A stretch of DNA of 64,000 nt from Portulaca oleracea (Eukaryota > Streptophyta > Magnoliopsida > Caryophyllales > Portulacaceae), in the NCBI GenBank assembly GCA_029582165.1, contig CM055888.1, forward strand, positions 18,216,001-18,280,000. Direction: 5' to 3'. The translations under genes and the position numbers were made by a program. The notes under the pieces were generated by a model. The model did not search any database, was not told where the DNA came from, and saw only the letters and a list, made by a program, of their open reading frames with translations. Position 1 is the stretch's first letter. Every line of letters begins with the position of its first letter. Shown in pieces: positions 1 to 10,030 of this stretch.

Positions 1-2
1 AG

Positions 3-191
3 TGTGATGCTTCTGGAGTTGATGTTGGAGCAGTTCAACTTGTTCTATCACAAGAGGGCCGCCCCAAAATTCATTACATGAAGAAGTTTGGTGATCCTAG
101 ATTCATGGAAGATAATGGAGGCCAGCCCGGCTCAACCAACAAAGAGGTCTCATTCCTCCCATCAAGTTTGAGGACAAACTTTTTCCAATAA
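3..191 (+). pseudogene. Gypsy RNase H start fused to integrase tail (deletion remnant)
   Basis: One frame is open from the window edge to the TAA at 189-191. It begins CDASGVDVGAV, the start of the Ty3/Gypsy RNase H domain (the first catalytic Asp lies in CDASG), runs through SQEGRP and then leaves the family sequence. It ends SSLRTNFFQ, which is the conserved end of integrase just before the purine tract in every other element here. About 2 kb of pol (the rest of RNase H and nearly all of integrase) is therefore missing, and the join is in frame. Upstream pol lies outside the window. The protein would be inactive. It is followed directly by the purine tract (190-199) and a 3' LTR, so it is the 3' end of a deleted element. 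Confidence 0.7.
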
Positions 192-199
192 GGGGGGAA

Positions 200-1746
200 T
201 GATGTATTTGGCCCACGCCAAAAACATCAGAAGAAGCCCATAAAGGAGAACTGCTTAACCTAGGTCTCACCTTTGGGGACCATAGGTTCATGGAAGGAAA
301 TGGAGGCTCACATAGCCTTGGGATCACCTTTGGAGACCCAAGATTCATAGAGGATGATGGGAATCCCATGTCCTCCAAGTCCACAACTAAAGGCCCAAGG
401 ACAAAGCCCAAGTTGAACTTCACAGTTTGGACCATTTCAAGATGATGTTCACATTTCTGATCATTTTAAGATGAATTTCACATTTCTGACCATTTCAAGA
501 TGAAGTTCACATTTCTGATCATTTTGAGATGAACTTAACATTTCTGACCATTTCAAGAAGAAGTTCACAGTTTTGGCCTTTTGATGTATTTCTTTACATT
601 TCTAAGGTTTTATTTACATTTCCAGTTGTGTGAGGTGCCAAGTAATATATATAAACTTGGACACCAAGTCGTAGGAGTCTAGATTAATCTAGAATAGTGT
701 AGAATGTTCTAGAATGATCTAGAAATGTGTGTGTGTGTGTGTGATAGGCGTGTGGTGTGCTAGACTAAGCACCAAGCTATGTAGTCCTAGATAAGGTTAG
801 CTTATTTTGTAACTAATCCATCTTGGATTAGGAAAGCCAAGTCCTAAAAGGATTATTATCTCTTGTAACCAACTCCCCTTAGGATAAGGAGTCCTAATCC
901 AAGGAGGAGATGGAGTAGATGGCGTCTAGTATTAGGAGTCCTTGGCTTGCATGCCAAGTAATAGAGTCCTAGTAGGAGAAGATGGCTTGCACGCCAATGT
1001 TGAGAGTCCTATGAGGTTTAGGCCTTTAGTAGTATAAATAGCTAAGCTTGTAGCCTCTCAAAGGCACCCAACTTTGAATTATAAAAATAGTTAAGCTTTT
1101 AGCTTTCTCTCGAGTGTTTGGATAAACACTCACCCCCTTTCTTCTATTGTATCTTGGCATGGCAGCCAAGTTGTTAGGAAGAGCTTGATCCTAGGTTGCG
1201 GTCTAGATCAAGTTAGCCCTAGGTTGTCTTTCTTGTGGATTCAAGTTAGAAACCTAGAACTATCCGTTCTTATCTTTCTGTCAATACAGTTAAGATAATT
1301 ACTCCTTTTATCTTTCTATCAATATAGTTAAGATAAATCTTTCTCTTCGTTTTCTTTCTTTCTTTCTAGTTTGATTAAATCAAAATCCAAAACAAGTCTT
1401 TTCTTTTCATAAAAACCAAAAAACCCAAAAATATCTTAGTTCTCTCTTCCTCTCAATCTCACGCTATCCTTCTCTCAAATCTCTCATCCATACTCTCTCC
1501 TCCCTCTCAAAAGACCTCATGTCAATCCCAAAGTCCTCCCTTATTTTCCGTCCATCTCTCCTTTCTCAAACTCCACAAAGATCTCATCTTTCTCCATCTC
1601 AATTCTCTCCAAGACTCCATCTTTCCCTCATGAAGCACCCTACCTTTTACCCTAATTCACTTGAAGCGTCCCATGTTGAGATTGGTTGCACGTCTCCCTT
1701 GATGTGTAATTGATCAAGATACAATCTTTGATCCCGTTATACATCA
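200..1746 (+). repeat. 3' LTR, long subfamily (1.55 kb)
   Basis: Begins TGATGTA right after a purine tract (AAGGGGGGAA, 190-199) and ends TATACATCA, so it is the 3' LTR of the remnant before it. No primer binding site follows, which agrees with a 3' LTR. The first 30 bases form an imperfect palindrome (TGATGT...ACATCA with inner TTTGGC...GCCAAA). A TATA box (TATAAATA) lies at 1033-1040. Other contents are short repeated phrases around 240-340, degenerate repeats of a roughly 33 bp 'ccatttcaagatgaagttcac' type unit at 430-570, a GT microsatellite at 727-742 and a pyrimidine-rich stretch at 1340-1640. It is about 500 bp longer than other LTRs here, and only its termini resemble them. No partner LTR is in the window. 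Confidence 0.8.
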
Positions 1747-2721
1747 CCGGGATCGCTATTTCACGAGCGGGCACGGGAGGAGACGAAGGAAGGCTCCAAA
1801 AAATCATTAAAAATATTTTAAAATAGCTAATGGGACGAGGAAATGACCTGCAAAATTTTAGGCAAAGAGGACGAGCGGAAGCTGATGGAGTGTCCCGGAA
1901 TCGGGACGACTTAGAGCGTCCCGAGGCCCGGCCAAAGCATCCCGGGAAAAATTCGGAAAAATCACGGAAAACCCTTAAAAAACATAAGGTAGCAGCCCGC
2001 TGTTTCATCCCAAGCTTAACGAAAACGGCCAAAAATCATTATCATCGATCGCCGCCGTCGTCGCCGCCGTTGCATTTACATCGCCACCGCCGCCGCCGCG
2101 GCCGTCGTCGACACTATCGGCGCGCCGCTGCCGACGCAGCCGCCGAGCAGTCGCTATACCATCGACAGCGCCGCCGCGACGACATATTCGGCGGCCGCCG
2201 CCAACAGCTGCCGCGACATCGCCGGCAACATTGTCGCGAAGCGCCGTTGCCGACGCCGCCGCGACATCGCCGCCGCTATCGCCGAAGGCCGCCAGCCGAC
2301 GACATACGCCGCCGACATCGCCGCAGCATCGCCGACATCGCCGCTGTTGCCGCCGGCTGGGCCGCTCGCTCGACGCCGCCGCCGGCGCCTCGCCGCAGCT
2401 GCCGACATCGCTGGTTATCGCCGCAGCTGCCGACATCGCCGGCGACATCGCCGCCGCACGCCGCCGATGCGGCTGGCCGGCCGCCGCCGACACCGACGCC
2501 TCGCCGCGAAACCGCCGCGGCCGCTGCCGATGTCGCTCGCTGTCGTCCGGCGCGGTGCCCGGGCGGGTCGCTTGGCATCCGACGAAGGACGCATGCATTG
2601 ACCGTTGATAGTCGCCGGCATTGCCCGGCTCCCGTTTCATCAGCCGACACTCGATTTGCCAGGCCGCCTCGTCTCGGCATGCGATGCTTCGTCGGTTGCG
2701 GTGCCTACCCGACGCCCTCAG
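1747..2721. other. CpG-rich low-complexity island of unknown origin
   Basis: This 975 bp stretch lies between two retrotransposon pieces and matches nothing else in the window. From 1747 to 2040 it is mixed sequence with repeated 'cccgg/gtcccg' words. From 2041 to 2620 it is built from degenerate GCCGCC and CGACATCGCCG units, very rich in CpG. Because these repeats avoid stops, several frames on both strands stay open (the longest 301 codons), giving Arg/Ala/Pro-rich translations with no recognisable domain. I do not call a gene. It could be a minisatellite, part of an unrecognised transposon, or a captured exon. Confidence 0.6.
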
Positions 2722-2774
2722 TGATGTATATTTGATGGCCATATACATCAAGGACATCAAGGAAGACATCCAAT
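2722..2774 (+). repeat. LTR 5' tip fragment (same subfamily as element C)
   Basis: These 53 bases match the start of element C's 3' LTR (16510-16562) with no difference seen by eye. They include the 29 bp terminal palindrome TGATGTATAT...ATATACATCA. The match stops abruptly at an integrase fragment, so this is a scrap left by recombination. Confidence 0.8.
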
Positions 2775-2995
2775 TATGGAAGGAACCCTCTCCAACCTAT
2801 GGATCTCATGCCCATCTCTACATCAACAAAGTTTAGCTTTGAAGCTAACAAAAGGGTGGAAGAGATTAAGAAGTTACATGAGGAGGTTCGAGCTAAAATT
2901 GAGAAGTATACCTCAAGTGTATCAAGTAGGGTGAATAAGTCAAGGAAGAAGGTTGTATTTGACACAGGAGACCTTGTTTGGATTCACTTGAAGAG
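2775..2995 (+). pseudogene. Integrase C-terminal fragment
   Basis: Matches 9591-9811 of element A: the integrase region from the 'YGRNPLQPMDL' stretch through the EIKKLHEE helix to DLVWIHLK. The frame is open but has changes such as DTGDL for EPGDL. It is cut on both sides: on the left by the LTR tip, and on the right where TTGAAGA (2989-2995) is shared with the following LTR. That is a 7 bp microhomology join. It has no catalytic residues. Confidence 0.8.
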
Positions 2996-3315
2996 TCTTG
3001 AAGGTGGTGTGCCTTTATCCTTCAAGGGAGCTTCAATCGCCATTATCATTCATCCATCCAAACGACATTCATCAAGAATTCATCAAGAATTCATCAAGAA
3101 TTCAACAAGAATTCATCAAGCATTCAAACGTTCAAACCGTCCAACATTCGTTCATCATATTTTCTTCATTCGGTAATCATCTTTCATAGTTTTTTCCATC
3201 CATTTCCATTCCATTTTCGCACCTTAAGAACTTTGAGAAGGGAGATTTTCATCTTCGTTTTTAAAGATCCTTAATCCTTTTGTGTAATGTGATCTTGTGA
3301 TCCCATTATACATCA
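2989..3315 (+). repeat. Element A 5' LTR remnant (3' part only)
   Basis: The last 327 bp of an LTR, ending TATACATCA and followed by a primer binding site, so it is a 5' LTR that has lost its promoter half. It matches 54593-54921 with one mismatch seen by eye (TTTTTT against TTCTTT). That makes the LTR at 54224-54921 its partner, displaced 51 kb by later insertions. It contains the tandem 12 bp 'attcatcaagaa' motif at about 3068-3120. Confidence 0.8.
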
Positions 3316-3319
3316 AAAT

Positions 3320-3331
3320 TGGTATTAGAGC
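3320..3331 (+). other. Primer binding site, element A copy 1
   Basis: TGGTATTAGAGC lies 4 bases after the LTR end. It differs at one base from the initiator tRNA-Met complement TGGTATCAGAGC. Tandem copies at 4398-4409 and 5476-5487 carry the same T, so the change came before the triplication. Confidence 0.8.
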
Positions 3332-3591
3332 TTAGGAGATTGATTCTCTTAGTTCTTGATCCATCTTTTCCCCATCTTTCCATCAAAAATCTATCCCCAT
3401 TGTCCCACCATCTTCACGCCACCATTGTTCTTCCAAGAACCCATCAAGAACTCATAAAGAACCATCAACTCCACAAAAAAACCTTATAGCCCAAACACAA
3501 TCCGTCCACACACAAAATCCCTCTCGTCCTTTACCCATCCAAATACCCAAAACCGAGAATCTTGCAATCTTTCCACCAACGATTGATCAAA

Positions 3592-4305
3592 ATGAACGAT
3601 TCTAGCACATCCGCATCTACTCCAATAGAACCCCAAGAAGATGTCGAAGCCTTGAAGAGAAAAATCACCAGTCTCAACGATCAACTCAAGAGATACATGC
3701 ATCTACAACATAGGGTGAATCGTGGAGGTAGTGAAAGTGATGAAGAAGTGCCTCAAAGACGTCCCCCAAGGGAGGAACGTTTCGATTTCAAAGTGGAGAT
3801 CCCGGAGTTTAATGGTAATCTTGATCCCGAGAACTTCTTAAATTGGATGCAAACCATTGAACGTGTATTTGATCTTAAGGAAGTCCAAGATGAAAAGAAG
3901 GTCAAATATGTGGCTCTTAAATTGAGGAAACATGCGTCCATTTGGTGGACCAATTTACAAAAGAAGAGGCATGCTACAGGCAAGGACAAGATAAGAACGT
4001 GGGATAAGATGAAGAAGAAGCTCCAAGAGAAGTTTCTACCACCAAGTTATCTCCAAGATAACTACTACAAGTTACAACGATTAGTTCAAGGAAGCAAAAG
4101 TGTGGAGGAGTACACAAAGAAGTTTGAACATACTCTTTGGCGTTGTGATCTTCAAGAGGATGAACCTCAAACTTTGGTACGTTTTCTATATGGTCTAAAT
4201 GATTGGATTCGTAACATTGTTGAATTACATCCTTACCAATCTTTGGACGAATTGAGTTCTTTCATAGTTTTTTCCATCCATTTCCATTCCATTTTCGCAC
4301 CTTAA
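3592..4305 (+). pseudogene. gag N-terminal fragment, tandem copy 1
   Basis: The chosen start is the ATG opening MNDSSTSASTP, conserved across the elements here (an upstream in-frame ATG lies at 3562). It contains a coiled-coil-like stretch, then the Gypsy gag (retrotrans_gag) core from RFDFKVEIPEF through WWTNLQKK and VEEYTKKFEH to RNIVELHPYQSLDELSS. At 4261 the frame runs into LTR sequence and stops after about 15 foreign residues (FIVFSIHFHSIFAP). It lacks the zinc knuckle and all of pol. If made, it would be a truncated capsid-like protein. Confidence 0.8.
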
Positions 4306-4397
4306 GAACTTTGAGAAGGGAGATTTTCATCTTCGTTTTTAAAGATCCTTAATCCTTTTGTGTAATGTGATCTTGTGATCCCATTATACATCAAAAT

Positions 4398-4409
4398 TGG
4401 TATTAGAGC
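4398..4409 (+). other. Primer binding site, element A copy 2
   Basis: Second tandem copy of TGGTATTAGAGC, just downstream of TATACATCA. Confidence 0.75.
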
Positions 4410-4669
4410 TTAGGAGATTGATTCTCTTAGTTCTTGATCCATCTTTTCCCCATCTTTCCATCAAAAATCTATCCCCATTGTCCCACCATCATCACGCCAC
4501 CATTGTTCTTCCAAGAACCCATCAAGAACTCATAAAGAACCATCAACTCCACAAAAAAACCTTATAGCCCAAACACAATCCGTCCACACACAAAATCCCT
4601 CTCGTCCTTTACCCATCCAAATACCCAAAACCGAGAATCTTGCAATCTTTCCACCAACGATTGATCAAA

Positions 4670-5383
4670 ATGAACGATTCTAGCACATCCGCATCTACTC
4701 CAATAGAACCCCAAGAAGATGTCGAAGCCTTGAAGAGAAAAATCACCAGTCTCAACGATCAACTCAAGAGATACATGCATCTACAACATAGGGTGAATCG
4801 TGGAGGTAGTGAAAGTGATGAAGAAGTGCCTCAAAGACGTCCCCCAAGGGAGGAACGTTTCGATTTCAAAGTGGAGATCCCGGAGTTTAATGGTAATCTT
4901 GATCCCGAGAACTTCTTAAATTGGATGCAAACCATTGAACGTGTATTTGATCTTAAGGAAGTCCAAGATGAAAAGAAGGTCAAATATGTGGCTCTTAAAT
5001 TGAGGAAACATGCGTCCATTTGGTGGACCAATTTACAAAAGAAGAGGCATGCTACAGGCAAGGACAAGATAAGAACGTGGGATAAGATGAAGAAGAAGCT
5101 CCAAGAGAAGTTTCTACCACCAAGTTATCTCCAAGATAACTACTACAAGTTACAACGATTAGTTCAAGGAAGCAAAAGTGTGGAGGAGTACACAAAGAAG
5201 TTTGAACATACTCTTTGGCGTTGTGATCTTCAAGAGGATGAACCTCAAACTTTGGTACGTTTTCTATATGGTCTAAATGATTGGATTCGTAACATTGTTG
5301 AATTACATCCTTACCAATCTTTGGACGAATTGAGTTCTTTCATAGTTTTTTCCATCCATTTCCATTCCATTTTCGCACCTTAA
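4670..5383 (+). pseudogene. gag N-terminal fragment, tandem copy 2
   Basis: Encodes the same 237 residues from MNDSSTS as copy 1, ending in the same LTR-derived tail FIVFSIHFHSIFAP, with no amino-acid difference visible. Identity at this level indicates a very recent duplication or gene conversion. It carries no zinc knuckle, protease or pol. Confidence 0.8.
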
Positions 5384-5475
5384 GAACTTTGAGAAGGGAG
5401 ATTTTCATCTTCGTTTTTAAAGATCCTTAATCCTTTTGTGTAATGTGATCTTGTGATCCCATTATACATCAAAAT

Positions 5476-5487
5476 TGGTATTAGAGC
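5476..5487 (+). other. Primer binding site, element A copy 3
   Basis: Third tandem copy of TGGTATTAGAGC, the one joined to the full gag-pol region. Confidence 0.75.
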
Positions 5488-5746
5488 TTAGGAGATTGAT
5501 TCTCTTAGTTCTTGATCCATCTTTTCCCCATCTTTCCATCAAAAATCTATCCCCATTGTCCCACCATCATCACGCCACCATTGTTCTTCCAAGAACCCAT
5601 CAAGAACTCATAAAGAACAATCAACTCCACAAAAAAACCTTATAGCCCAAACACAATCCGTCCACACACAAAATCCTCTCGCCCTTTACCCATCCAAATA
5701 CCCAAAACCGAGAATCTTGCAATCTTTCCACCAACGATTGATCAAA

Positions 5747-8639
5747 ATGAACGATTCTAGCACATCCGCATCTACTCCAATAGAACCCCAAGAAGATGTG
5801 AAGCTCAAGAGAAAAATCACCGCCTCAACGATCAACTCAAGAGATACATGCATCTACAACATAGGGTGAATCGTGGAGGTAGTGAAAGTGATGAAGAAGT
5901 GCCTCAAAGACGCCCCCAAGGGAGGAACGTTTCGATTTCAAAGTGGAGATCCCGGAGTTTAATGGTAATCTTGATCCCGAGAACTTCTTAAATTGGATGC
6001 AAACCATTGAACGTGTATTTGATCTTAAGGAAGTCCAAGATGAAAAGAAGGTCAAATATGTGGCTCTTAAATTGAGGAAACATGCGTCCATTTGGTGGAC
6101 CAATTTACAAAAGAAGAGGCATGCTACAGGCAAGGACAAGATAAGAACGTGGGATAAGATGAAGAAGAAGCTCCAAGAGAAGTTTCTACCACCAAGTTAT
6201 CTCCAAGATAACTACTACAAGTTACAACGATTAGTTCAAGGAAGCAAAAGTGTGGAGGAGTACACAAAGAAGTTTGAACATACTCTTTGGCGTTGTGATC
6301 TTCAAGAGGATGAACCTCAAACTTTGATACGTTTTCTATATGGTCTAAATGATTGGATTCGTAACATTGTTGAATTACATCCTTACCAATCTTTGGACGA
6401 ATTGAGTTCTTTGGCCTTAAAAGTAGAAAGGCAAAGAAAGGAAAGAGGAAAAGAAAACGTGACCAAATACCAAACCTCATACAAACCCCCACAAAACACA
6501 CGCCCCTACAATCCATCACAAAAACCTACATTTCCTACAAAACAACCAAACACAAGAGCACCACAAAATCAACCCCCATCCATTCCCAAACCCCACGTCC
6601 AAGAACCAAAATCCCTAGCCCCAAGGAGGTGTTTTCGTTGCCAAGGTTTAGGACATTATGTTTCGGAGTGTCCTAACAAAAGGGTAGTATCTTTGGTAGA
6701 ATATCAAAGTGCTTTGTATGTAGAACCGGAGTATCATGAGGATGAACATGAGAAAGAAGAAGAAAATGACATGAATGAGGAAGAGGAGGTAGAAGAGGCC
6801 GATGAAGGAGAAATGTTAGTAGTAAGAAGGGTCTTAAGTGTTGCTAGTGTTCCAAATGAGCTAGAACAAAGGGAGAACATCTTTCACACAAGATGTACTA
6901 TTCAAGGCAAGGCGTGTTCTCTAATCATTGATGGAGGAAGTTGTACTAATGCCGCCTCTACAACCATGGTGAACAAACTACAATTGGAGGTTAGTCCACA
7001 CCCATCCCCTTACACCATTCAATGGTTAAGTCATGGGAAGGGAATTCGAGTGGTTCATCGTGTTCTTGTAAGTCTCTCTATTGGTAGAAGCTACAAAGAT
7101 TCTATTTGGTGTGATGTAATTCCTATGGATGCTTGTCATATTTTGCTTGGGAGACCTTGGCTTTTTGATAGGAGTGTCACGCATGATGGGAGAATGAACA
7201 CCTACTCGTTTATTCTCAACAAAAGGAAGATCACTTTGGCTCCTCTCTCACCATCATCGATCATACGTCCCCAACAACAACCACAAAAAGAGGAGACTAA
7301 CATTGTGACATTCATGAAGGCCGAACATCATGAATTTCAAGAGCATAAAGATCTTATTTTAGCAAACTTGGAGGAGGAAGAAGCGTCCCCAACTATTGAG
7401 TATGCACGTCTTCACCCTCTTTTTGAACGTTTCAAACACTTGTTCCCAATAGAGATGCCCAAGGGATTACCTCCAAGAAGGGAAATTGAGCACAAGATTG
7501 ATCTAGTTCCGGGTTCTATGCTTCCCAACAAACCGGCCTACCGAATGAATCCAAAAGAAGCTCAAGAAGTACAAAGGCAAGTAGATGAGCTTATATCCAA
7601 AGGCTTGGTGCGTGAAAGCATGAGTCCATGTGCCGTTCCGGTCTTACTTGTGCCCAAGAAAGATGGCTCTCAAAGAATGTGTATGGATTGTCGAGCCATA
7701 AACAAAATCACAATCAAGCATAGATTCCCAATCCCACGCCTTGAGGATCTACTTGATGAGCTACATGGAAGTGTTGTGTTCTCTAAAGTTGATTTGAGGA
7801 GTGGATATCATCAAATAAGGATTCATGAAGGAGATGGATGGAAAACGGCATTCAAGACCAAGGAGGGTTTATATGAATGGCTTGTGATGCCATTTGGCCT
7901 TACAAATGCACCATCCACTTTCATGCGTTTAATGAATCATGTATTGAAGCCTCTTATTGGTAAATGTGTTGTAGTTTACTTTGATGATATTCTTGTATAT
8001 AGTAGAAGTGAAAGAGAACATGTAAAGCATTTAGAGTTGGTCATTTACATCTTGGAGAAGGAGAAACTCTACGCCAATTTGGAGAAATGCCATTTCTTCT
8101 CATCCAAGATTGTGTTCCTTGGATATGTTCTCTCACAAGAAGGAATACAAGTCGACAAGGAGAAGGTGAAAGCTATTCAAGAGTGGCCTACACCAAAGTC
8201 CATTCATGAGGTACGAAGCTTTCATGGTTTAGCATCTTTCTATAGAAGGTTTATAAAGAATTTTAGCTCCATTTTAGCACCTATGACCGAATTGTTGAAA
8301 GGGAAGGAGTTTACATGGACTAAAGGTGCTAATGAAGCGTTTGAAGTGATTAAGGAGAAATTGTGTCATGCACCTATTCTTGCTTTGCCATGTTTTGACA
8401 AAGTGTTTGAAGTTGAGGTGGATGCAAGTGGAGTAGGAATTGGAGCCGTCCTAACCCAAGAAGGTCGTCCTATTTCTTACTTTAGTGAGAAGTTGAATGA
8501 AGCTAAGAGGAAGTATAGCACCTATGATAAAGAGTTCTATGCCATCATAAGAGCTCTTGAGCATTGGAGACATTATCTTCTAAGTGGTGAATTCATCTTA
8601 CATAGTGATCATGAGGCTCTTAAGTTCATCCAAGGGTAA
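5747..8639 (+). pseudogene. Element A gag-protease-RT-RNase H
   Basis: Starts at the MNDSSTS ATG of the third tandem copy. Small deletions at about 5799-5830 and 5910 break the frame, so the long open frame begins at 5943 (898 codons). Reading from 5943 come the gag core, zinc knuckle CFRCQGLGHYVSEC (about 6629), an acidic linker, protease IIDGGSC (Asp codon 6930-6932), RT with YFDD at 7977-7988, and RNase H beginning VDASG (Asp codon 8421-8423). It ends at TAA 8637-8639, where the relatives read CAA (Gln), a C-to-T nonsense change inside RNase H. The catalytic motifs look intact. It was the polyprotein of an autonomous Gypsy element and is now broken by frameshift and stop. Confidence 0.9.
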
Positions 8640-9050
8640 CACAAGTTAAACCCAAGGCATGCTAAATGGGTAGAGTATATGCAAGCATTCCACTTTGTGA
8701 TCAAACATAAAGCGGGTCATCTTAACAAAGGAGAGGATGCTTTATCAAGAAGGTACTTACTTACCTATGTTTTAGATTCAAGAGTCCTTGGTTTTGAGCA
8801 TATTAAAGAATTGTATGAAAATGATGAGGATTTCAAGGAGGTATATGAGCTTTGTAAGAAGCACCCTCACCAACTATTCCACATTGAAAATGGGTTTCTA
8901 TTCAAAGGGAATCAACTTTGTATTCCTAAAAGTAGCATTCGAGAGTTGTTGATCATGGAGGTCCATGGAGGATCCTTGGCGGGTCACTTTGGAATTGAAA
9001 AGACCTACCTTATGATGAAGGAGCATTATTTTTGGCCAAGCATATGGTAA
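8640..9050 (+). pseudogene. Element A RNase H end and integrase zinc domain
   Basis: Same frame as the piece before the stop. It encodes the end of RNase H ([18 protein letters not shown]) and the His pair of the integrase HHCC zinc domain (EVHGGSLAGHFG). The frame fails at about 9040 because 19 bp are missing between two AGCAT words, compared with the minus-strand copy near 43730. The Cys pair (CNTC) is therefore in another frame. Confidence 0.85.
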
Positions 9051-10030
9051 AGAGATGTAATACATGCAATATTTCAAAGGCACATGCTTTACCACAAGGG
9101 TTGTATACTCCTTTGCCCATTCCACATCATCCGTGGGAAGACGTGAGCTTAGACTTCGTTGTTGGTCTACCACGAGCACAAAGAGGCAAAGATTCTATCA
9201 TGGTGGTCGTTGATAGATTTTCGAAGATGGCACATTTTATTCCATGCCATACTACTTATGATGCTACTAAGGTTGCAAATTTTTTTTTTGAAGAAATAGT
9301 GAAGCTACATGGCATTCCAAAGACCATGGTAAGTGACCGAGATTCCAAGTTCCTTAGTCATTTTTGGCTTACTTTATGGAAGAAGCTTGGTACAACCTTG
9401 AAGTTTAGCACCGCATGTCATCCACAAACGGATGGACAAACCGAAGTGACTAATCGAACTTTGGGAGCTCTTCTTCGGATATTGGTAAGTAAAGACAAGA
9501 AGGGTTGGGATACTCTTCTATGTCATGCTGAATTTGCCTTCAATCGAAGTCCAAGTAAAGCCACAGGGTTATCACCTTTTCAAGTTGTTTATGGAAGGAA
9601 CCCTCTCCAACCTATGGATCTCACGCCCATCTCTACATCAACAAAGTTTAGTTTTGAAGCTAACAAGAGGGCGGAAGAGATTAAGAAGCTACATGAGGAG
9701 CTTCGAGCTAAAATTGAGAAGTATACCTCAAGTGTATCAAGTAGGGTGAATAAATCAAGGAAGAAGGTTGTATTTGAACCGGGAGACCTTGTTTGGATTC
9801 ACTTGAAGAAAGAAAGATTTCCTTCTAAGAGGAAAGGTAAGCTTGCACCAAGACGAGATGGTCCTTATAAAGTTTTGGAGAAGACTGGTGATAACGCTTA
9901 TAAATTACAAATTGGAGAAGACTATGAAGGGAGTTGCACTTTTAATATGAGTGATCTCAAGCCCTTTTATGGAGAGATTGGAGAACTTCCTAGTTTGAGG
10001 ACAAACTCTTTTCAACTAGGGGGGAATTGA
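9032..10030 (+). CDS. Element A integrase catalytic core and C-terminus
   Basis: Open frame of 332 codons after the 19 bp deletion. It holds the Cys pair CNTC and the DDE core: LDFVVGLP (first Asp), VSDRDSKF (second Asp) and QTDGQTEV (Glu). Then comes the C-terminal DNA-binding region with DLVWIHLKKERFP, the GPY motif (DGPYKVLEKTGDNAYKL) and SDLKPF. It ends LRTNSFQLGGN at TGA 10028-10030. In intact relatives the frame continues 48 residues into the LTR. Here the LTR is inverted, so the tail is lost. The purine tract is at 10018-10027. Confidence 0.85.
   Translation: MAKHMVKRCNTCNISKAHALPQGLYTPLPIPHHPWEDVSLDFVVGLPRAQRGKDSIMVVVDRFSKMAHFIPCHTTYDATKVANFFFEEIVKLHGIPKTMVSDRDSKFLSHFWLTLWKKLGTTLKFSTACHPQTDGQTEVTNRTLGALLRILVSKDKKGWDTLLCHAEFAFNRSPSKATGLSPFQVVYGRNPLQPMDLTPISTSTKFSFEANKRAEEIKKLHEELRAKIEKYTSSVSSRVNKSRKKVVFEPGDLVWIHLKKERFPSKRKGKLAPRRDGPYKVLEKTGDNAYKLQIGEDYEGSCTFNMSDLKPFYGEIGELPSLRTNSFQLGGN

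Larger units (their letters stand above)
3184..6411 (+). repeat. Tandem triplication of LTR end, primer site, leader and gag start
   Basis: Three head-to-tail copies: 3184-4261, 4262-5339 (each 1,078 bp) and 5340-6411 (about 1,072 bp). Each holds the last roughly 130 bp of the LTR, the primer site, the leader and the first two thirds of gag. Only the third runs on into full gag-pol. At both joins gag 'gagttcttt' meets LTR 'atctttcatag', sharing TCTTT. Copies 1 and 2 differ at about one base by eye (3413 against 4491). Copy 3 carries several 1-4 base deletions that break its gag. The near identity shows the duplication is recent. Confidence 0.9.

Noticed and set aside
1830..2735. 301-codon open frame, and several others on both strands, in the GC-rich island
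   Set aside because: Stop-poor CGCCGC repeats open almost every frame; the products are low-complexity Arg/Ala/Pro with no domain, so no gene is called.
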